DNA of 64,000 nucleotides from Gnetum montanum (lineage: Eukaryota; Streptophyta; Gnetopsida; Gnetales; Gnetaceae), in contig MNCI01025384.1 in NCBI GenBank assembly GCA_015680685.1, positions 54,837 through 118,836 of the forward strand, written 5' to 3'. This document shows, piece by piece, positions 23,721 to 36,033 of the stretch (within the stretch, counting starts at the first letter, position 1; each line of letters opens with the position of its first letter). Under the pieces are notes generated by a model that did not search any database, was not told the DNA's origin, and saw nothing but the letters and a program-made list of their open reading frames with translations. Position numbers and translations under genes: made by a program.

Positions 23721-25080
23721 ATAGCTGCAAAGACGATTGAACCCCAAGCTAAAACATTTCTTCAAGGATGAAATTGAACAATTGCTAAAAGCAGGGTTCA
23801 TCTATTCTATTGCAGATAGTGAATGGATCAACACACTTGTTATAGTGACAAAGAAGGGTGGCAAATGGAGAGTCTCTATAGATTTTGGACTACTAAATAT
23901 GGAAACCTTCAAGGATCACTTCCCACTTTCATTTGTGGATCAAGTGTTGGATATTATTGCAGGGCATTATTACTATAGCTTTTTGGATGATTATAGTGGC
24001 TATAACCAAATCCAAATCACACATGAATACTAGGCCAAGACAACATTTACAAGTCCCTAGGGGACTTTTGCATATAAGAAGATGCCCTTTGGCCTATGCA
24101 ATGCGCTTGCAACATTCCAATGCATCGTCCTCAGCATCTTTTAGCAAAAAATTGGCAATGGGGTAGAAGTTTTCATGGATGACTTCTCTACCTATGGAGC
24201 AATGTTTGAACAAGCCTTGGACTACCTTGAAAAAGTCTTAAAAATATTTGTGGAAACAAATTTATGGCTCAACTGGCAAAAGAGTCACTTGATGGTCCAA
24301 GAGGGCATTGTTCTGGGGCATCAAATTTCACAAGAAGGGATTGGTGTAGACGTTGAAAAAATTAGGATCATCCAAGGAATTACCAGTCAACCAAGAAATA
24401 TAAAAGATGTCTGGTAATTCCTTAGACACACTGGTTATTATCAACACTTCATCAAGAATTTCTTGAAGATCGCCAAGGTGTTGGTGGAACCAATGAAGAA
24501 GGATGCTCCATTTGTTTGGACTAGGGAATGCAAGTCTACATTCCAAACACTAAAATAGAAACTTGTAGAGGCTCCAATTCTATGGGTACCTAACTAGTCT
24601 AGACCATTTCACATCATGATTGATACATCTAATTATGCATTAGGAGCCGTGCTCACACAGTTGGATGACTAGTGACATCCATATTACATCCACTGTGCTA
24701 GCCAAAGCATTGTGGATGGTCAACTTAATTACACCACCACTAAAAAGGAATTGATGGTGATGGTGTTCACCTTAGAAAAGTTTTGACACTATGTGCTCGG
24801 ATACAAGGTGTTTGTACATAATAACCATAGTGCCATCCAATTCCTTATGAACAAACCAATGGTAAGTCCTCATATCATATGATGGCTCATGATCCTTCAG
24901 GAATTTGATCTTACTATGGTGGAAAAAAAGGGAACTAAGAATGTGGTTGCCGACCACTTATCTCAATTACAATGGGATAGCATAGGGGAGGAGAAGCCAC
25001 TCTCCGACCAATTTCTAGATGAACTCCTCTTCACTGGAGTAATTGCTAAGGAAATGGCCATAGGATCAACTTGATTTAGT
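23721..25080 (+). pseudogene. Element B reverse transcriptase and RNase H
   Basis: RT fingers and palm at 23737-24170 (EIEQLLKAGFIYSIADSEW, KKGGKWRVSIDF, SFLDDYSGYNQIQI). The catalytic box VFMDDFSTYG has Met-Asp-Asp at 24175-24183. Thumb/connection follows at 24175-24550 (IVLGHQISQEGIGVD). RNase H starts with FHIMIDTSNYALGAVLTQLDD near 24610-24670 and ends with KNVVADHLSQLQWD (24940-24977). The active-site residues survive, but about eight stops break the frame. Confidence 0.85.
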
Positions 25081-26275
25081 GACATTCTTACTTATCTCTC
25101 AACAGAAGAATTGCCAAAGAAGTGGAATCATTGGAAGAAATAATAGTTTCTTCATAGGGCCAAGCACTTCATAGAAATCAATGGACACCTTTACAAGGTG
25201 TGTGTGAATGGCTTGGTTTGATGGTGCATCCTTGATGAGGATAAACTATGCATCCTTCAAGATGCTCATGAGGGTCCTTGTGGGGGCCACTATGCTGGAT
25301 GATGCACAACCATTAAAATTTTTCTTGCAGGATATTATTGGCCTACACTCTTTAGAGATCCTCAATGGTTCATTTGCTCTTGTGAACAATGTCGGAGAGA
25401 CGGTGGGATGACAACATGAATGGAGGAACCTCAACAGTGGATCTAGCCACTAGAACCATTTGATATTTAGGGCATCAACTTCATGGGTGCCATCACATCC
25501 ATGTCCAATGAAAAGGTGTATATCATCATCGTATTAGACTATTGTACCAAGTGGGTAGAGGCATTAGCCGTCATCAACTATTCCTCAACTATCGTCGCAT
25601 GATTTGTCCAACAGCAAATCGTGAATAGGTTTGGGGTGTCACATGCACTTATTTTGGATAATGGAACTCACTTTATAGGCAATAATTTTCATAAACTCAT
25701 GCAGCACTTGGGGGTTGAACATAAATTTACAACACCCTATCATCCCCAAGCCAACAGGCAAGCCAAAGTCACAAATAGGGAGATTACAAAGATCCTAACT
25801 AGGACCATTAGCAAATATAGGAGGGTTTGGAGCACGAAACTTAACAATGCCTTTTGGGCCTATCGTTCAACATGGAAACTTGCTATAGGCTACTCTCCTT
25901 ACAAGTTAGTGTATGGAAAACTACCAAAACTTCCAATTTAGGTAGAACTCCGAACACTATCTACCGCCAGTGACTTGGAACTTAACTTACCACTAGCACA
26001 ACGAGAACGACTTATCAACTTGAATGTGCTAGATGAGAATTAACTAGTAGCCCTATTATCAAATGAAATATACAAGGCCTATAATAAAAAATGTCGTGAT
26101 CTTAGGATTTGAAAGGTAACATTTCAACATGGAGATAAGGTACTCTATTGGAATCCCACACATGCACTGCAACATACTAAGTTTCAAACACTATGGAAGA
26201 GATCTTATATTATTTCCAAAACCTTTCTGTCTAGGGCCCTAGTTATCCACAAACCTAAGAATCCCATGTAAACAC
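25081..26275 (+). pseudogene. Element B integrase
   Basis: H2C2 zinc-binding region at about 25250-25400 (HEGPCGGHYAG, CSCEQCRRDG). The core runs over 25440-25940. The first catalytic Asp is changed to Asn (GINFMG instead of GIDFMG). The second survives in LILDNGTHFIG, and the Glu in QAKVTNREITKIL. The C-terminal domain (about 25990-26275) contains GDKVLYWNPTHAL. Without the first Asp, strand transfer would be lost even if the stops were ignored. Confidence 0.85.
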
Positions 26276-26520
26276 AGTTACTCAATATGCAATAATTAAA
26301 ATCCTTCCATGAACTCCACTGAACTAGTGTCATTGCCCTTTTTTCATAAAGTTAACCTCATTCCATTTTCTGGGTCTCCTCCTTGTAGCTCATTTGTGGG
26401 GGAGATCATCATCCATGCTAATGACCTCTATTGGCTCCTTAGTTGTTTTTGAAAGTTTCTGTTTTACAACATTGTTCATATGTTTGACCATTCTTAGTTA
26501 CTTTTTCTTTTATTTATTTC
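26276..26520 (+). other. Start of the pol-ORF3 spacer of element B
   Basis: Non-coding. Contains catttgtgggggagatc near 26390-26410, which resembles the polypurine-tract core. The spacer is interrupted at 26520 by C and continues at 34133. Confidence 0.6.
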
Positions 26521-27359
26521 TGATGAGTTATGAATTTTTGGTCGTGACATCACACCCATGATATCGTGTACACAATATCACGTACGTGATATCATAGCCT
26601 AGATGCGATATCGCGGCCTATCTCATCATCTATAAATAAGAGGTAGGTAGATTTGGTAAAGGAGAGTAGTTTTTAATATTAAGGTAGGGACTTTTTGTTA
26701 GGTTTTCTTCTCAACCCTTTCTCCCAGTGCATGCTTGCAGTGTGATGATTGTAATTGTATGACATCCTTATTCGAGTGTGACATACTTGGACACACACAT
26801 GACCGGCAATAAAGATCGAGATTACCTCATTATTGCAGCATCCACTTAGCTTCATTATTTAATTGTTATTATTATTTATTGCTTCCTTAGTTAATATCTC
26901 TCTACCCTTATCTCCTAGTAATGCAGAATGAGTACGACTTAATCATGAGCATTTAAGTGTGACTACTTGGTAACCCAGTAGCGTACCTAGGCCATGCACT
27001 TGGTAATCCCAGTGGTAGTCGTGCACGAGGTCCAAGATGTGTACAGATGATTAAGGAACGGATGCTCATCGCACTTAGGCTAGTTTAGATTCTCTCTCAC
27101 ACACTCTCTCCTAGTTTAGTTGATATTATTTCCCATCACCCTTAGGAGTAGCATTAGTCTAGGAGCACATCATACACCTCACTCTGGACTAAACCATACG
27201 TGATAAAGCTAATACTAGTCCAGGTGGGAAGACAGTGAACTATGATCTATGAGTAACTATCTAGATACCACAACTAGTCTATTTGTAGAGTTCGACCGGA
27301 TCGTGCGTGAAACACTCGTATTCATATGGCTGAGTGTAGGGGTACCTTGCCACTCATCA
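26521..27359 (+). repeat. 5' LTR of element C
   Basis: 839 bp, TGATGAG...CTCATCA. GATATC-type boxes upstream of TATAAATA (26631). AATAAAGA near 26808. Confidence 0.92.
26546..26638 (+). promoter_or_regulatory. Phased GATATC array and TATA of element C
   Basis: GACATC, GATATC, AATATC, GATATC and GATATC start at 26546, 26560, 26574, 26588 and 26607 (steps 14, 14, 14, 19). TATAAATA starts at 26631, 24 bp after the last box. In the 3' LTR the boxes are at 33314, 33328, 33342, 33361 and 33375 (14, 14, 19, 14), with TATA at 33399, again 24 bp. Confidence 0.65.
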
Positions 27360-27360
27360 T

Positions 27361-27378
27361 TGGCACCGTTGTCGGGGA
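27361..27378 (+). other. Primer-binding site of element C
   Basis: TGGCACCGTTGTCGGGGA, two differences from the tRNA-Asp complement, one base after the LTR. Confidence 0.88.
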
Positions 27379-27502
27379 TGGTGCTAGTTATCTAGATTAG
27401 TTATATCATACAAGGTCACTATATAGGAATTAATGATATATCTTTTAGGAAGAAATAATTACAAAAATTCACATACAAATTCACACACAATTTCACAACC
27501 AT

Positions 27503-29486
27503 GCCTCTCCTATGAGAATATGATAATGCCAATCTAGTGAGGCAATTCATTGGAGAATCAACGAATTATATGACAATGAAGGTTGGAGTACGTAATCTGA
27601 GGTGGGGGTTTCTTATAAGCATAAATGAAGGCAGCATCATCCCAACACATGAAACCATAACTTACTAGATGACAATGAACCCATATTGGCCACTACAAGT
27701 CTAACACAGATACAAGAGGTTGTTCGAATCTCCTGTAGGCATCGTAAAGAGAGCTGCCTACCCAAGCTCAATGTATATAGCTTTCCCAATTTCTCAGGAG
27801 GCTATGACTTAGATCTGCAACAACATTTACAAGCCTTCTACAATGCTTGTGCATGGAAAAACATTGATAATGGTTGGAAAAAACTCAAGCTATTTCCTAT
27901 GACACTCGTTGGCCAAGCAAAAGTATGGTATAGATCATTAAAACCAAATTGAATACGATGTTGGCCAACAATGATATAACTATTTAATGAAAGATATCAA
28001 ACTTATGCAAGAGTGTCGGCCTTGATGAAACAAATTCAAGAGTGGAAACAAGCACAACATGAACCCTTGGACATGGCCTTAGAAAGATATTATGCACTCT
28101 TAAAAAACTGTCCAGGCCATGAGTTCTCTGAGGAAAGGTTAATGCACCATATCATTGATGGGCTTCGTGATGAAACAAGAGAGACCCTAGGGATGTATGC
28201 CCAAGGTCAACTATACAAACTATGAACCTATCAATTCCAAGATCTTATGAAGCAGGTAGTAAAAGAAGAAGGAGAAATGGCTAGATGGGAGAGTGTTGAA
28301 AAACATCAACGGGACCAAAATCTCAACTTAACAGAGGTCCATAATCACGAAAAGGGAGAAGTCAACCTATCTCAAGGAGGAAGAATCATCTTTGCCAGTA
28401 CAAAAATCATTAGAGGAAATCAAGGCAAAGATCAATAAGATGCTAGAATGGATGCATAAAAAGTGTGGAGAATATATCAATATTATTGAAGATAGAGTTT
28501 TGACAACCTAAGAAACAAGACAAAATATCATTAGAAAATTAGAAAGAAGGGATGAAGAAAATAAGAGCTCAAATACCAATCACATGTATGAATGCAACAT
28601 TTGCCTATACGATCACCCCAAGGGGCAATTCCTAATCTTGTTACATTTATATGAGAATTGGGGAAGCACATTGCATCCAGAGTTCGTACAGAGATACTAT
28701 GTTTGATCACAGTGGCAATAACCCCAGTCGTGGGGGAAGCCATCCCTAAACTGGGGACATCCTTCGTATCATCTGAATCCAAATGCTTATCTAGTTGAAA
28801 ATCCTATTTCCCTAACTGGGTCAACATACTCTATCTCGCTGCATTATTATTCCCCTCAGTACTATCAGCCCATGTCCTCAACACAACCATCGCCTTGTGG
28901 ACCTCACACTTCTCCTAAATTTCAACATTCTCATCCTTTTCCTCCTTCTACATCACCACCAATTGTTCCTGAAGTGTTTGCACCACAACAAAAACCCATG
29001 AACGTTACTTGTGCTACTATTGCCAACAGTAGTGAGAGACCTCCTCAACATCAAAGGTGTCCCTTCTTTAGACATGATCATAAGAATGGACAACACAGTT
29101 CCAAGGCCACTGCATTCTCCAACTTAGCACAAGTCCAACACTGTGGTGCATCCTTCTCATTGAACTCGACACCTCTTGTTACTTCATCAGGGCCACCAAT
29201 TAACACTCCAACAACCATACGACCAAATGAATACAACCATGGAGGGTGACATCCCGATCCTTGCATGCCATCTTATGGTCTCAAGTATCATAGTGGGTCA
29301 ACTCTTTACCTGGGAATCACATCTTATAAATTACCCCACTATGCTTACTATAATCAGGTGTGTGGATCAAAATGGGGTAAGTATGACCAAGCTTCGATAT
29401 TTCCAACATGCAATGATTCTTATTTTTCATTTATTAATCCTTTCCATGCTCAACTGTTTAGTTATCGAGGATATCCCCCATTCTAA
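27503..29486 (+). pseudogene. Degenerate gag of element C
   Basis: A short leader starting MPLL replaces the N-terminal extension found in B and D. The core spans 27686-28225 (FPNFSGGYDLDLQQHLQAFYN, MTLVGQAKVWYRSL, HIIDGLRDETRETLGMYAQG). A charged region follows (28247-28530), then a finger-like CNICLYDHPKGQF with the last Cys lost (near 28595). The tail is rich in Pro, Ser, His and Tyr (28700-29486) and ends YRGYPPF before two stops. A few frameshifts and stops; better preserved than the gag of F. Confidence 0.78.
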
Positions 29487-31422
29487 TAATAAGCAAGATT
29501 AATAAATATTTTTCATTTTTTTTAATTTTACAATTTTTTGTTTTTCAGTTCTTCATTTTTCAATTTCTTGTTTTATATTTTTGTCTTTTTGTCTTTTTAT
29601 CTTTTTATAAGTAATCTCATCTACAAATAAAACATTCATGTGGCTCATTGGTTGAGGTGTGTTCTATGTTATCGAGTCTCAAGTGATCAATTACTTGGAC
29701 AGTGAGCCCATTACACACTCTACAAACAAGAGGTTTTGTTCGAGGGTACAATGATATTCTTGACATTCTTAAAACTTAAAATTAATTTTGTGTTCATTGT
29801 ACCCAGAATGAAGAAGGATGGATCAAGAGGGAATGATTAGGGTGTGACATCAAGGGGACTTGCGGATTCTCTTTGGTGATGTTTGTGAGAGTTATCATGC
29901 AACGTTGTTGTAGTAAGATCTTTGTAGATCTAACGCAAAATGTGAGTAAGAGTATTCAAAAGGCACTCAAAAATCCAATGCTATTCTAGGGGTTCCCATT
30001 GGAAAGACATGCACCCATGCCTAAAGGTTGGTGGCTTCTTTGGATTTAGCAATCAAAAAAAAGAAAAAAAAACAAAGAAAGTGCCATAAATAAAAAATTA
30101 CTCCTCCCTTGAAAAAAATGCCAAGTGATCATACACCTTGTTGTTATGGTACTCTCATAGTCGCTCATCATGCAATGAAATAATGCGGTCTCACTGATCA
30201 AAGAAATGGACTTGGTCCTGATCTTGGAATGACGGGTTAATTACACATTAATCATGCTTTACATGCAGGATTCATTGTGCCCTGGGTTAGTTACCTCATG
30301 TTCCAATCTCTACAATCCCTTCTATAGTCCGTCTCATCTCACTATTCATGTAATTGTAGCTCATCTCTTATATAGCATCAAATTATTACCTCATTCTGGT
30401 GATACTTACATGTGTGTGTTTTGTGGAACCAGTGTAGATTACATTTAATCCTTCTAGTGCCTACGGACATTTTAAGGTGTGGTTACGCAAGGGCATTAGA
30501 GGTTGGAACCTACTTTGGGGAGGACCCACTTGTGTAATTTTTTGTAATTTGCACTCATAACACATCTTCCACACACCATCTATTACCCTTAGCGTATTAT
30601 CAACAATATTCTTTCCCTTATTACTATCCCTCTAATTCAAATTTTCCTATGAACCATCACATAGCCTTTTTCTCTTCCTTATCATTCAAGGTCCTTATTG
30701 GTAAATTCCACACCATCATAATTTTCTTGCCTTCAGAACTAGTTGAATTACCCTGGAACCCTTTAACACTCATCAATATTTCCTTAGTTTCCATCATTTA
30801 ATTTCAAAAAAAAAAAATTTATTAAAAATTCAGTACATTCTATAAAATGGCCTAACTTTGATAGGCCATGATATCGCATATGTGATATCATGGCTGATGT
30901 GATATCACGTCCCAAAAAAATATATATACATGACCCCCCTACGCTAATCAACATCATTTGCAACTATTCATGCAGAAGAAGTTTTTTAAATTTCTCTCTA
31001 CGACTCATGATTGTGCGTCCCTTGCTTTCATATCCATAACTCGCTCATTGGTACTCCGATTTTCATTTTGTTTGAACCTACTTGAACCCGAAGTGTTCAG
31101 CTTAGTCATGGGGGAGGGGCACATGCTGAATAGCGCATAAATGTTTTGAAATTGGTAATTGATTGAAGGATATTATTAAGGGTAATTAGTTATAAAATTA
31201 AGGATAGATGCACCAAAAAAAATTTCATCTCCTTAGTTATACCGGAAAACTAGATTTGGAAACCACCTAAGGAAAGAGGATTCAATATTATAATCTTTCG
31301 GGGACATTTTCTCCTAATAAGTAACATCACACAAAGATAAAGCAAATTCATTAAGGAAAGCAGTAAGGTATAACTTAACTTTGGTAACAACTTTACTAAT
31401 GATTGGCCCCATGTAATTGTAG
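29487..31422 (+). other. Non-coding spacer between gag and ORF3 in element C
   Basis: Begins with T-rich low-complexity sequence (29510-29610). A block agggtgtgacatcaag near 29850 recurs near 34468 in B and near 50430 in F, so the spacer is homologous among the three. Near 30870-30930 is a promoter-like array, and near 31108 a polypurine-like catgggggagggg. It ends in a splice-acceptor-like attgtag before the ATG. No gene seen. Confidence 0.65.
30870..30928 (+). promoter_or_regulatory. Internal promoter-like array upstream of ORF3 in element C
   Basis: GATATC at 30870, 30884 and 30901 (steps 14, 17), then TATATATA at 30921, 20 bp after the last box. It uses the same box as this element's own LTR but lies inside the element, about 500 bp before ORF3. 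B and F have equivalents at 35554-35609 and 51661-51716. Confidence 0.55.
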
Positions 31423-32381
31423 ATGGCCCCAAAACACGGACAACAGGAAGGTCCTACTCAAGGTGGGATCAAGCGACCTAGGAGAGGTGAAGGACAAGTT
31501 CTTGCCGAACAACATGTAGAGTAGGAGGAACAATCATTTAGTATCCACAAAGAAGACACTACCACTGTACAATCAAGGTAGGTGGAAGGAGGAGCTGTAG
31601 CAGCATCTAAACAGGGATGACATCTCACGTTGCCCTAGGATTGTGTTTAGGCCATCCATGAAAGGTCCATATTAATTGCAGTGATCGTGGAATTAAACTT
31701 TGGACCTTTCGTAGAATTTTCTCTAGAGGCCATTAGGGATCACCTCAAAGGGTCCCCATTGTGGCCTACCCTCTCTGAAAGCAATGCATGATACTTAGGG
31801 GAAACGTACCAATTTTGGCACAATAAAGAAGAAGGCACCACGGTTAACATTTGTGGTGTGACTATTGATTTCTCTATTCAAGCCATTTCAAAAGTATTAA
31901 ACCTTATGAATACAGGGACAAAGGTTGCTCAGACCAACTAGACACTTTTAAAATTGAGCAACTTACTAAACTATTGATAGAGAATAAAATGGTGGTGGAA
32001 GAAAACGAGAAGGCTGTTTGGGATACCTCTGTGGCATAAGCTCAAACTTACGTGCATACCAAGGCACTCAAAGCCTTACAAGAGGAGAAAAAATTACTTA
32101 TTATTAACAACCTTCAGTTGATCTCTAAGGAGAAATAAAAGAATGTTCTCAAAGAAAATTTTCAACAGTTGCAAGAACAACTAATCAAGGTCAACCAGGA
32201 CATGAACCGTTTAGCCAAGGAAAATCAAACTCTCTTGATGGAGGAGGTATGCATCATCCGTTAGAAGATGACCATTGAAATAAGCGCGTGGCAGAATGAG
32301 GCTAAATGGCATGAGAAACTAAAGGAGCATTTTTAGAACCAGGTGGGGATGTATAAAAAAATCATCGAGAAGGAGATCCAT

Positions 32382-32382
32382 N
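32382..32382. other. Single-N assembly join
   Basis: About 46 bases before the N are repeated, with one mismatch seen, in the 46 bases after it (accaggtggggatgta... to gagatccat). This looks like two overlapping contig ends joined without merging. Confidence 0.8.
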
Positions 32383-32581
32383 TACCAGGTGGGGATGTAT
32401 ACAAAAATCATCGAGAAGGAGATCCATATGGCCAAGGCCCACATCAATGCTCTTAGTGCTCAACACACTGACTGGCGGGCCATATTGGACACATACGCGT
32501 TTACCCACTAAGTGGAAGTTAAGAGTCAGGAACTGTAGATCTAGGACCTTACAAAGTACATGGAGTTGGTAAACCTGCAGT

Positions 32582-32582
32582 N
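32582..32582. other. Single-N assembly join
   Basis: The 46 bases at 32536-32581 recur at 32584-32629 (tagatctaggacc... to cctgcagt). Same pattern as at 32382. Confidence 0.82.
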
Positions 32583-33261
32583 ATAGATCTAGGACCTTAC
32601 AAAGTACATGGAGTTGGTAAACCTGCAGTATGCCGACCTTGCCATGTTAAGAGCAGGGCACCTGAGAATAGAGCTCAAGCAACGGGTAGCCACCACCTAC
32701 ATCAAATATGAAATAGAATTTGTAGAACATAAGAAAAGATGAAAAAATTGGAGATTGCAAATTGTGAACTCAAGGTGGTTAAAGCAAGTTACCAGGGGTA
32801 GAAAGGTGTCACAATAGACTTGGCTTGATGGCTCATAGATTTTCAAGAATACAGATATAAAGCCAGAGCGTACGAGGAGGAATGGTGGGTGTTTGCGGCT
32901 TGGTATGTTAAAGCAAATAAAATGTTTCCACAACTACCGTGTCCATGGGAGGTGTCAACTCCATCAAACATTGGAACATTAGCATGGATGACACATGATC
33001 CTTGAACTAAAGAGGAGAAACTCTAGGCCATACTTCGATGCCATCAAATCCCAAGACATGGAGCGCAAGACAAGGGAAAGGCATCCATGGAGGAGCCACC
33101 GCCACCACGAACGACATGAGTTTCACCCAATTTTGTAGCTATAAGATTTTCTTTTTCATTCTTCGTGTTGTGTCTCAATTTTGTTCTGATTCCACACTGT
33201 AGCATGAATCCATTCTATCCATGATGTAATCAATGGAGCTTGTTCTCACTTTAACTTGAGG

Positions 33262-33288
33262 ATGAGTTTTCATTTAGTCGTGGGGGTA
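33262..33288 (+). other. Polypurine tract region of element C
   Basis: atgagttttcatttagtcg followed by tgggggta directly before the 3' LTR; same block as in A and B. Confidence 0.75.
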
Positions 33289-34127
33289 TGATGAGTCATG
33301 AATTATTGGCCGTGATATCGCATCCATGATATCATGTATGTGATATCATAGCCTAGATGTGATATTGCGTACAAAATATCATAACTTGTCTCCTCATCTA
33401 TAAATAAGAGGCAGGAAGATTTGGTAAAGGAGAGTAGCTTTTAGTATTAAGGTAGGGACTTTTTGTTAGTTTTTCCTCTCAACCCTTTCTCCCAGTGCAT
33501 GCCTGTAGTGTGATGATTGTAATTGTACGACATACTTATTCGAGTGTGACATACTTGGGCACACACATGATTGGCAATAAAGATTGAGATCACCACATCA
33601 TTGCAGCATCCACTTAGCTTAATTATTTAATTGTTATTATTATTTATTGCTTCCTTAGTTAATATCTCTCTACCCTTATCTCCTAGTAACATGGAATGAG
33701 TATGACTTAATCATGAGCATTTAAGTGTGACTATTTGGTATCCCAGTAGCATACCTAGGCCATGCGCTTGGTAATCTCAGTGGTAGTCATGCACGAGGTC
33801 CAAGATGTGTACGGATGATTAAGGAATAGATGCTCATTGCACCTAGGCTAGTTTATATTCTCTCTCACACACTCTCTCCTAGTTTAGTTGATATTATTTC
33901 CCATCATCCCCAGGAGTAGCATTAGTGTAGGAACACATCATACACCTCACTCTAGACTAAACCATGCATGAAAAAGCTAATACTAGTCTAGGTGGGAAGA
34001 CAACAAACTAAGATTTATGAGTAAATGTCTGGATACCACAACTAGTTTGTCTGTGGAGTTCGACCAGATCATGCGTGAAATGCTCATATTCATATGGTTG
34101 AGTGTAGGGGTACCTTGCCTCTCATCA
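33289..34127 (+). repeat. 3' LTR of element C
   Basis: 839 bp; TGATGAG start, CTCATCA at 34121-34127. Small compensating indels in the U3 array distinguish it from the 5' copy. Confidence 0.92.
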
Positions 34128-34132
34128 ATTTC

Positions 34133-36033
34133 TATATGTATATATGTACTTATCTTTCAGCTATTTTCTACCTTTCATTAATAAGCTATCTTATTGTCAC
34201 AAGATGTACTAGTGTGGTTGTTCCTCTTTGCGATGGTGCATATTATGGTTTGCCCATTATATCTAGTTCCCACCTTAGCATTGCTATTCCAGGAAGTCAC
34301 GTTATACCTTCATTTCATTTAACAAGTAGCGAGTCCACGCCATCCACTCATCCATCCACTCCATGGTTTTCCTTATTTTGGAAATATGTAATCCCTTTTC
34401 CATGGAAAAAAACTTTAATTAATTTGTAACTTGTGAAGTTTTGGACTTGGGGAGGATCCAATGGTTTGAATAGGGTGTGACTTCAAAGAGAATGTAACAT
34501 TCTTCATACTTTTTTATTTTCTTGTCTGTGAGAGTGTCCTCATGAACTACTTACCACTCCCATACTAAGAAGTTCATTGGCAATTTGTCCTTGCATGGTG
34601 TGGTCCTCATCATTCGAAAAAAAATGAGGATTTAAAGCACACCCCTTGGACCAAATGCATGCAAAACTGCATGGGTCTTTGTATGGTGTGATTCCCATAA
34701 AAAAAACACAAAACATGGGAATTCAAAGCACACCCCTTAGACCACCTCTAATGGGCTACAAGCACTAGTTATGAGACTTGTTTTGTCCCCTCTAACTTAG
34801 CCCCTTTATCACTTCCTATCTCGCACTCATGTTGGAGTGGTATTTGTTTGTGGGAGCATTCTTGTGGCTCAAAGGAATGGACTAGTCTTAGAATGTTGAT
34901 GCAATGTCACTGAGCGTAGTTGGTTTTGGGTTTGAACTAAGGATGGCTCCTACCGAGTCACTTAGTCACACACTTCACAAGGGATTTCATGTGACCAAAC
35001 TTAGGAATTCCATTTCACTTCCTCTTTTCTCCATCATTTGCTTCCTATTACTTACCTCATTGCTAGTTTTATGTCTTGATCGTTTGTTGTGCCCTGCTTG
35101 AACTCATAAATTCTTCTGTTGATTCTCATGGTATGAGTATTAAATTGCAGTAACCGTTAGTTAACTATGGGGTCCACAGACTCCTATCTTGATGATATGC
35201 AAGGGAAACTAAGGCTAATGCCTAATATGGGAAGGACCCACTTGCATATCCTTTGGTACTGATTGTTAATCTCCTTCCTCTTTGGTATAATTCGTCGATC
35301 ATCTCCATTCTATCCATCGCATGGCTCTTCACCTACAAAGTTCCATCTTATGACAGTCTCCTAACTTTGACTCTTCTTTTGATAACAATCTTCCTTCCTC
35401 TTTCTATCAGATAGTTCTATGTTCTCTAAGTTCTTACATCATCCTAACTTTGTGTTTTAATCCAAAGATTTGGGCCCTTACTTCATCAATCAACATAGGT
35501 CAGCTAAGCTGAATAATTACGTCAACTAGGCCCCGCATACACATCCCCCTACATTTATGTAGCCTCATTTATGCAGCTCCGTCGATGCATGTTAAAAATC
35601 CTATACATACCCACATTGTGCCTTTGAAAATTGTCCATTTGTTCACAAAGCAAGGGGAGTTTTTCCATTTTTCTCCATCAAGTCTTATTATCGAGCACAT
35701 ACCATTTCTACCATGTGTCCCAATCCAACCATTCTTTCACCCTTTCGCTACCAAATGTATGCTCTCAATTGTGGGGGAATGAGGTCTATAATTATCATTA
35801 TTATCAAGACTTAACACCTCTTAGGGGATAGACAAGAAAAAATAAAAACAACAAAACAACTATAAATGACAACTCATTATGTTTTATTGTTTTTTCTAAT
35901 CCCTCAACTACACTTCGAGGAACCTAACAAGATGCAAGTGCTAGTGTCATAGCTTGGCCAAAATGAGAAGGTATATTATTGCCATTTTGAGCAAATTATA
36001 CAAATTTTAATTCATGGTTATGCTATGATTGCA
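34133..36033 (+). other. Pol-ORF3 spacer of element B, right part
   Basis: Continues the spacer interrupted by C. Contains the homologous gggtgtgacttcaaag block (about 34468), A-rich runs, a promoter-like array (35554-35609), a polypurine-like ctctcaattgtgggggaatg (about 35762-35782) and a terminal splice-acceptor-like gattgcag directly before the ORF3 ATG. The small open frames here (34094-34429, 35585-35831) show no family resemblance and I do not call them genes. Confidence 0.65.
35554..35609 (+). promoter_or_regulatory. Internal promoter-like array upstream of ORF3 in element B
   Basis: TTTATG, TTTATG and TCGATG at 35554, 35568 and 35582 (steps 14, 14), then TATACATA at 35602, 20 bp after the last box. 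A further TCAACT lies at 35522. ORF3 starts about 430 bp downstream. Confidence 0.5.

Larger units (their letters stand above)
31423..33119 (+). pseudogene. ORF3 of element C: conserved N-block, coiled coil and C-block protein, degenerate
   Basis: Not a protein I can name. The start MAPKHGQQ... has a basic patch KRPRRGEGQ that could be a nuclear-localisation signal. An N-terminal block near 31680-31860 contains VELNFGPFVEFSLEAIRDHL, SPLWP and YLGETYQFW, which align with ORF3 of B. A long Glu/Lys/Gln-rich heptad-like stretch follows (about 31940-32760). The C-terminal block (about 32880-33040) has MFPQLPCPWEVSTPSNIGTL and ends in PPPPRTT. Several stops interrupt it, and the N characters at 32382 and 32582 sit in local duplications that are probably assembly artefacts. 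Confidence 0.72.
26521..34127 (+). mobile_element. Element C: non-autonomous gypsy element with gag and ORF3 but no pol
   Basis: 7607 bp with LTRs of equal length (839 bp each, 26521-27359 and 33289-34127) and a perfect target duplication ATTTC (26516-26520, 34128-34132). tRNA-Asp primer site at 27361-27378, gag about 27503-29486, a 1.9 kb non-coding spacer, ORF3 31423-33119, polypurine tract. No protease, RT, RNase H or integrase motif is present. It inserted in the spacer of B. It must have depended on pol supplied by a relative. Confidence 0.92.

Noticed and set aside
27361-27378. tRNA gene at the primer-binding sites
   Set aside because: Only the 18-nt complement of a tRNA 3' end is present; no cloverleaf.
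29510-29620. T-rich run as a LINE poly-A tail in reverse
   Set aside because: It lies inside element C directly after gag, has no LINE sequence next to it, and the spacer homologues in B and F argue for an element-internal origin.
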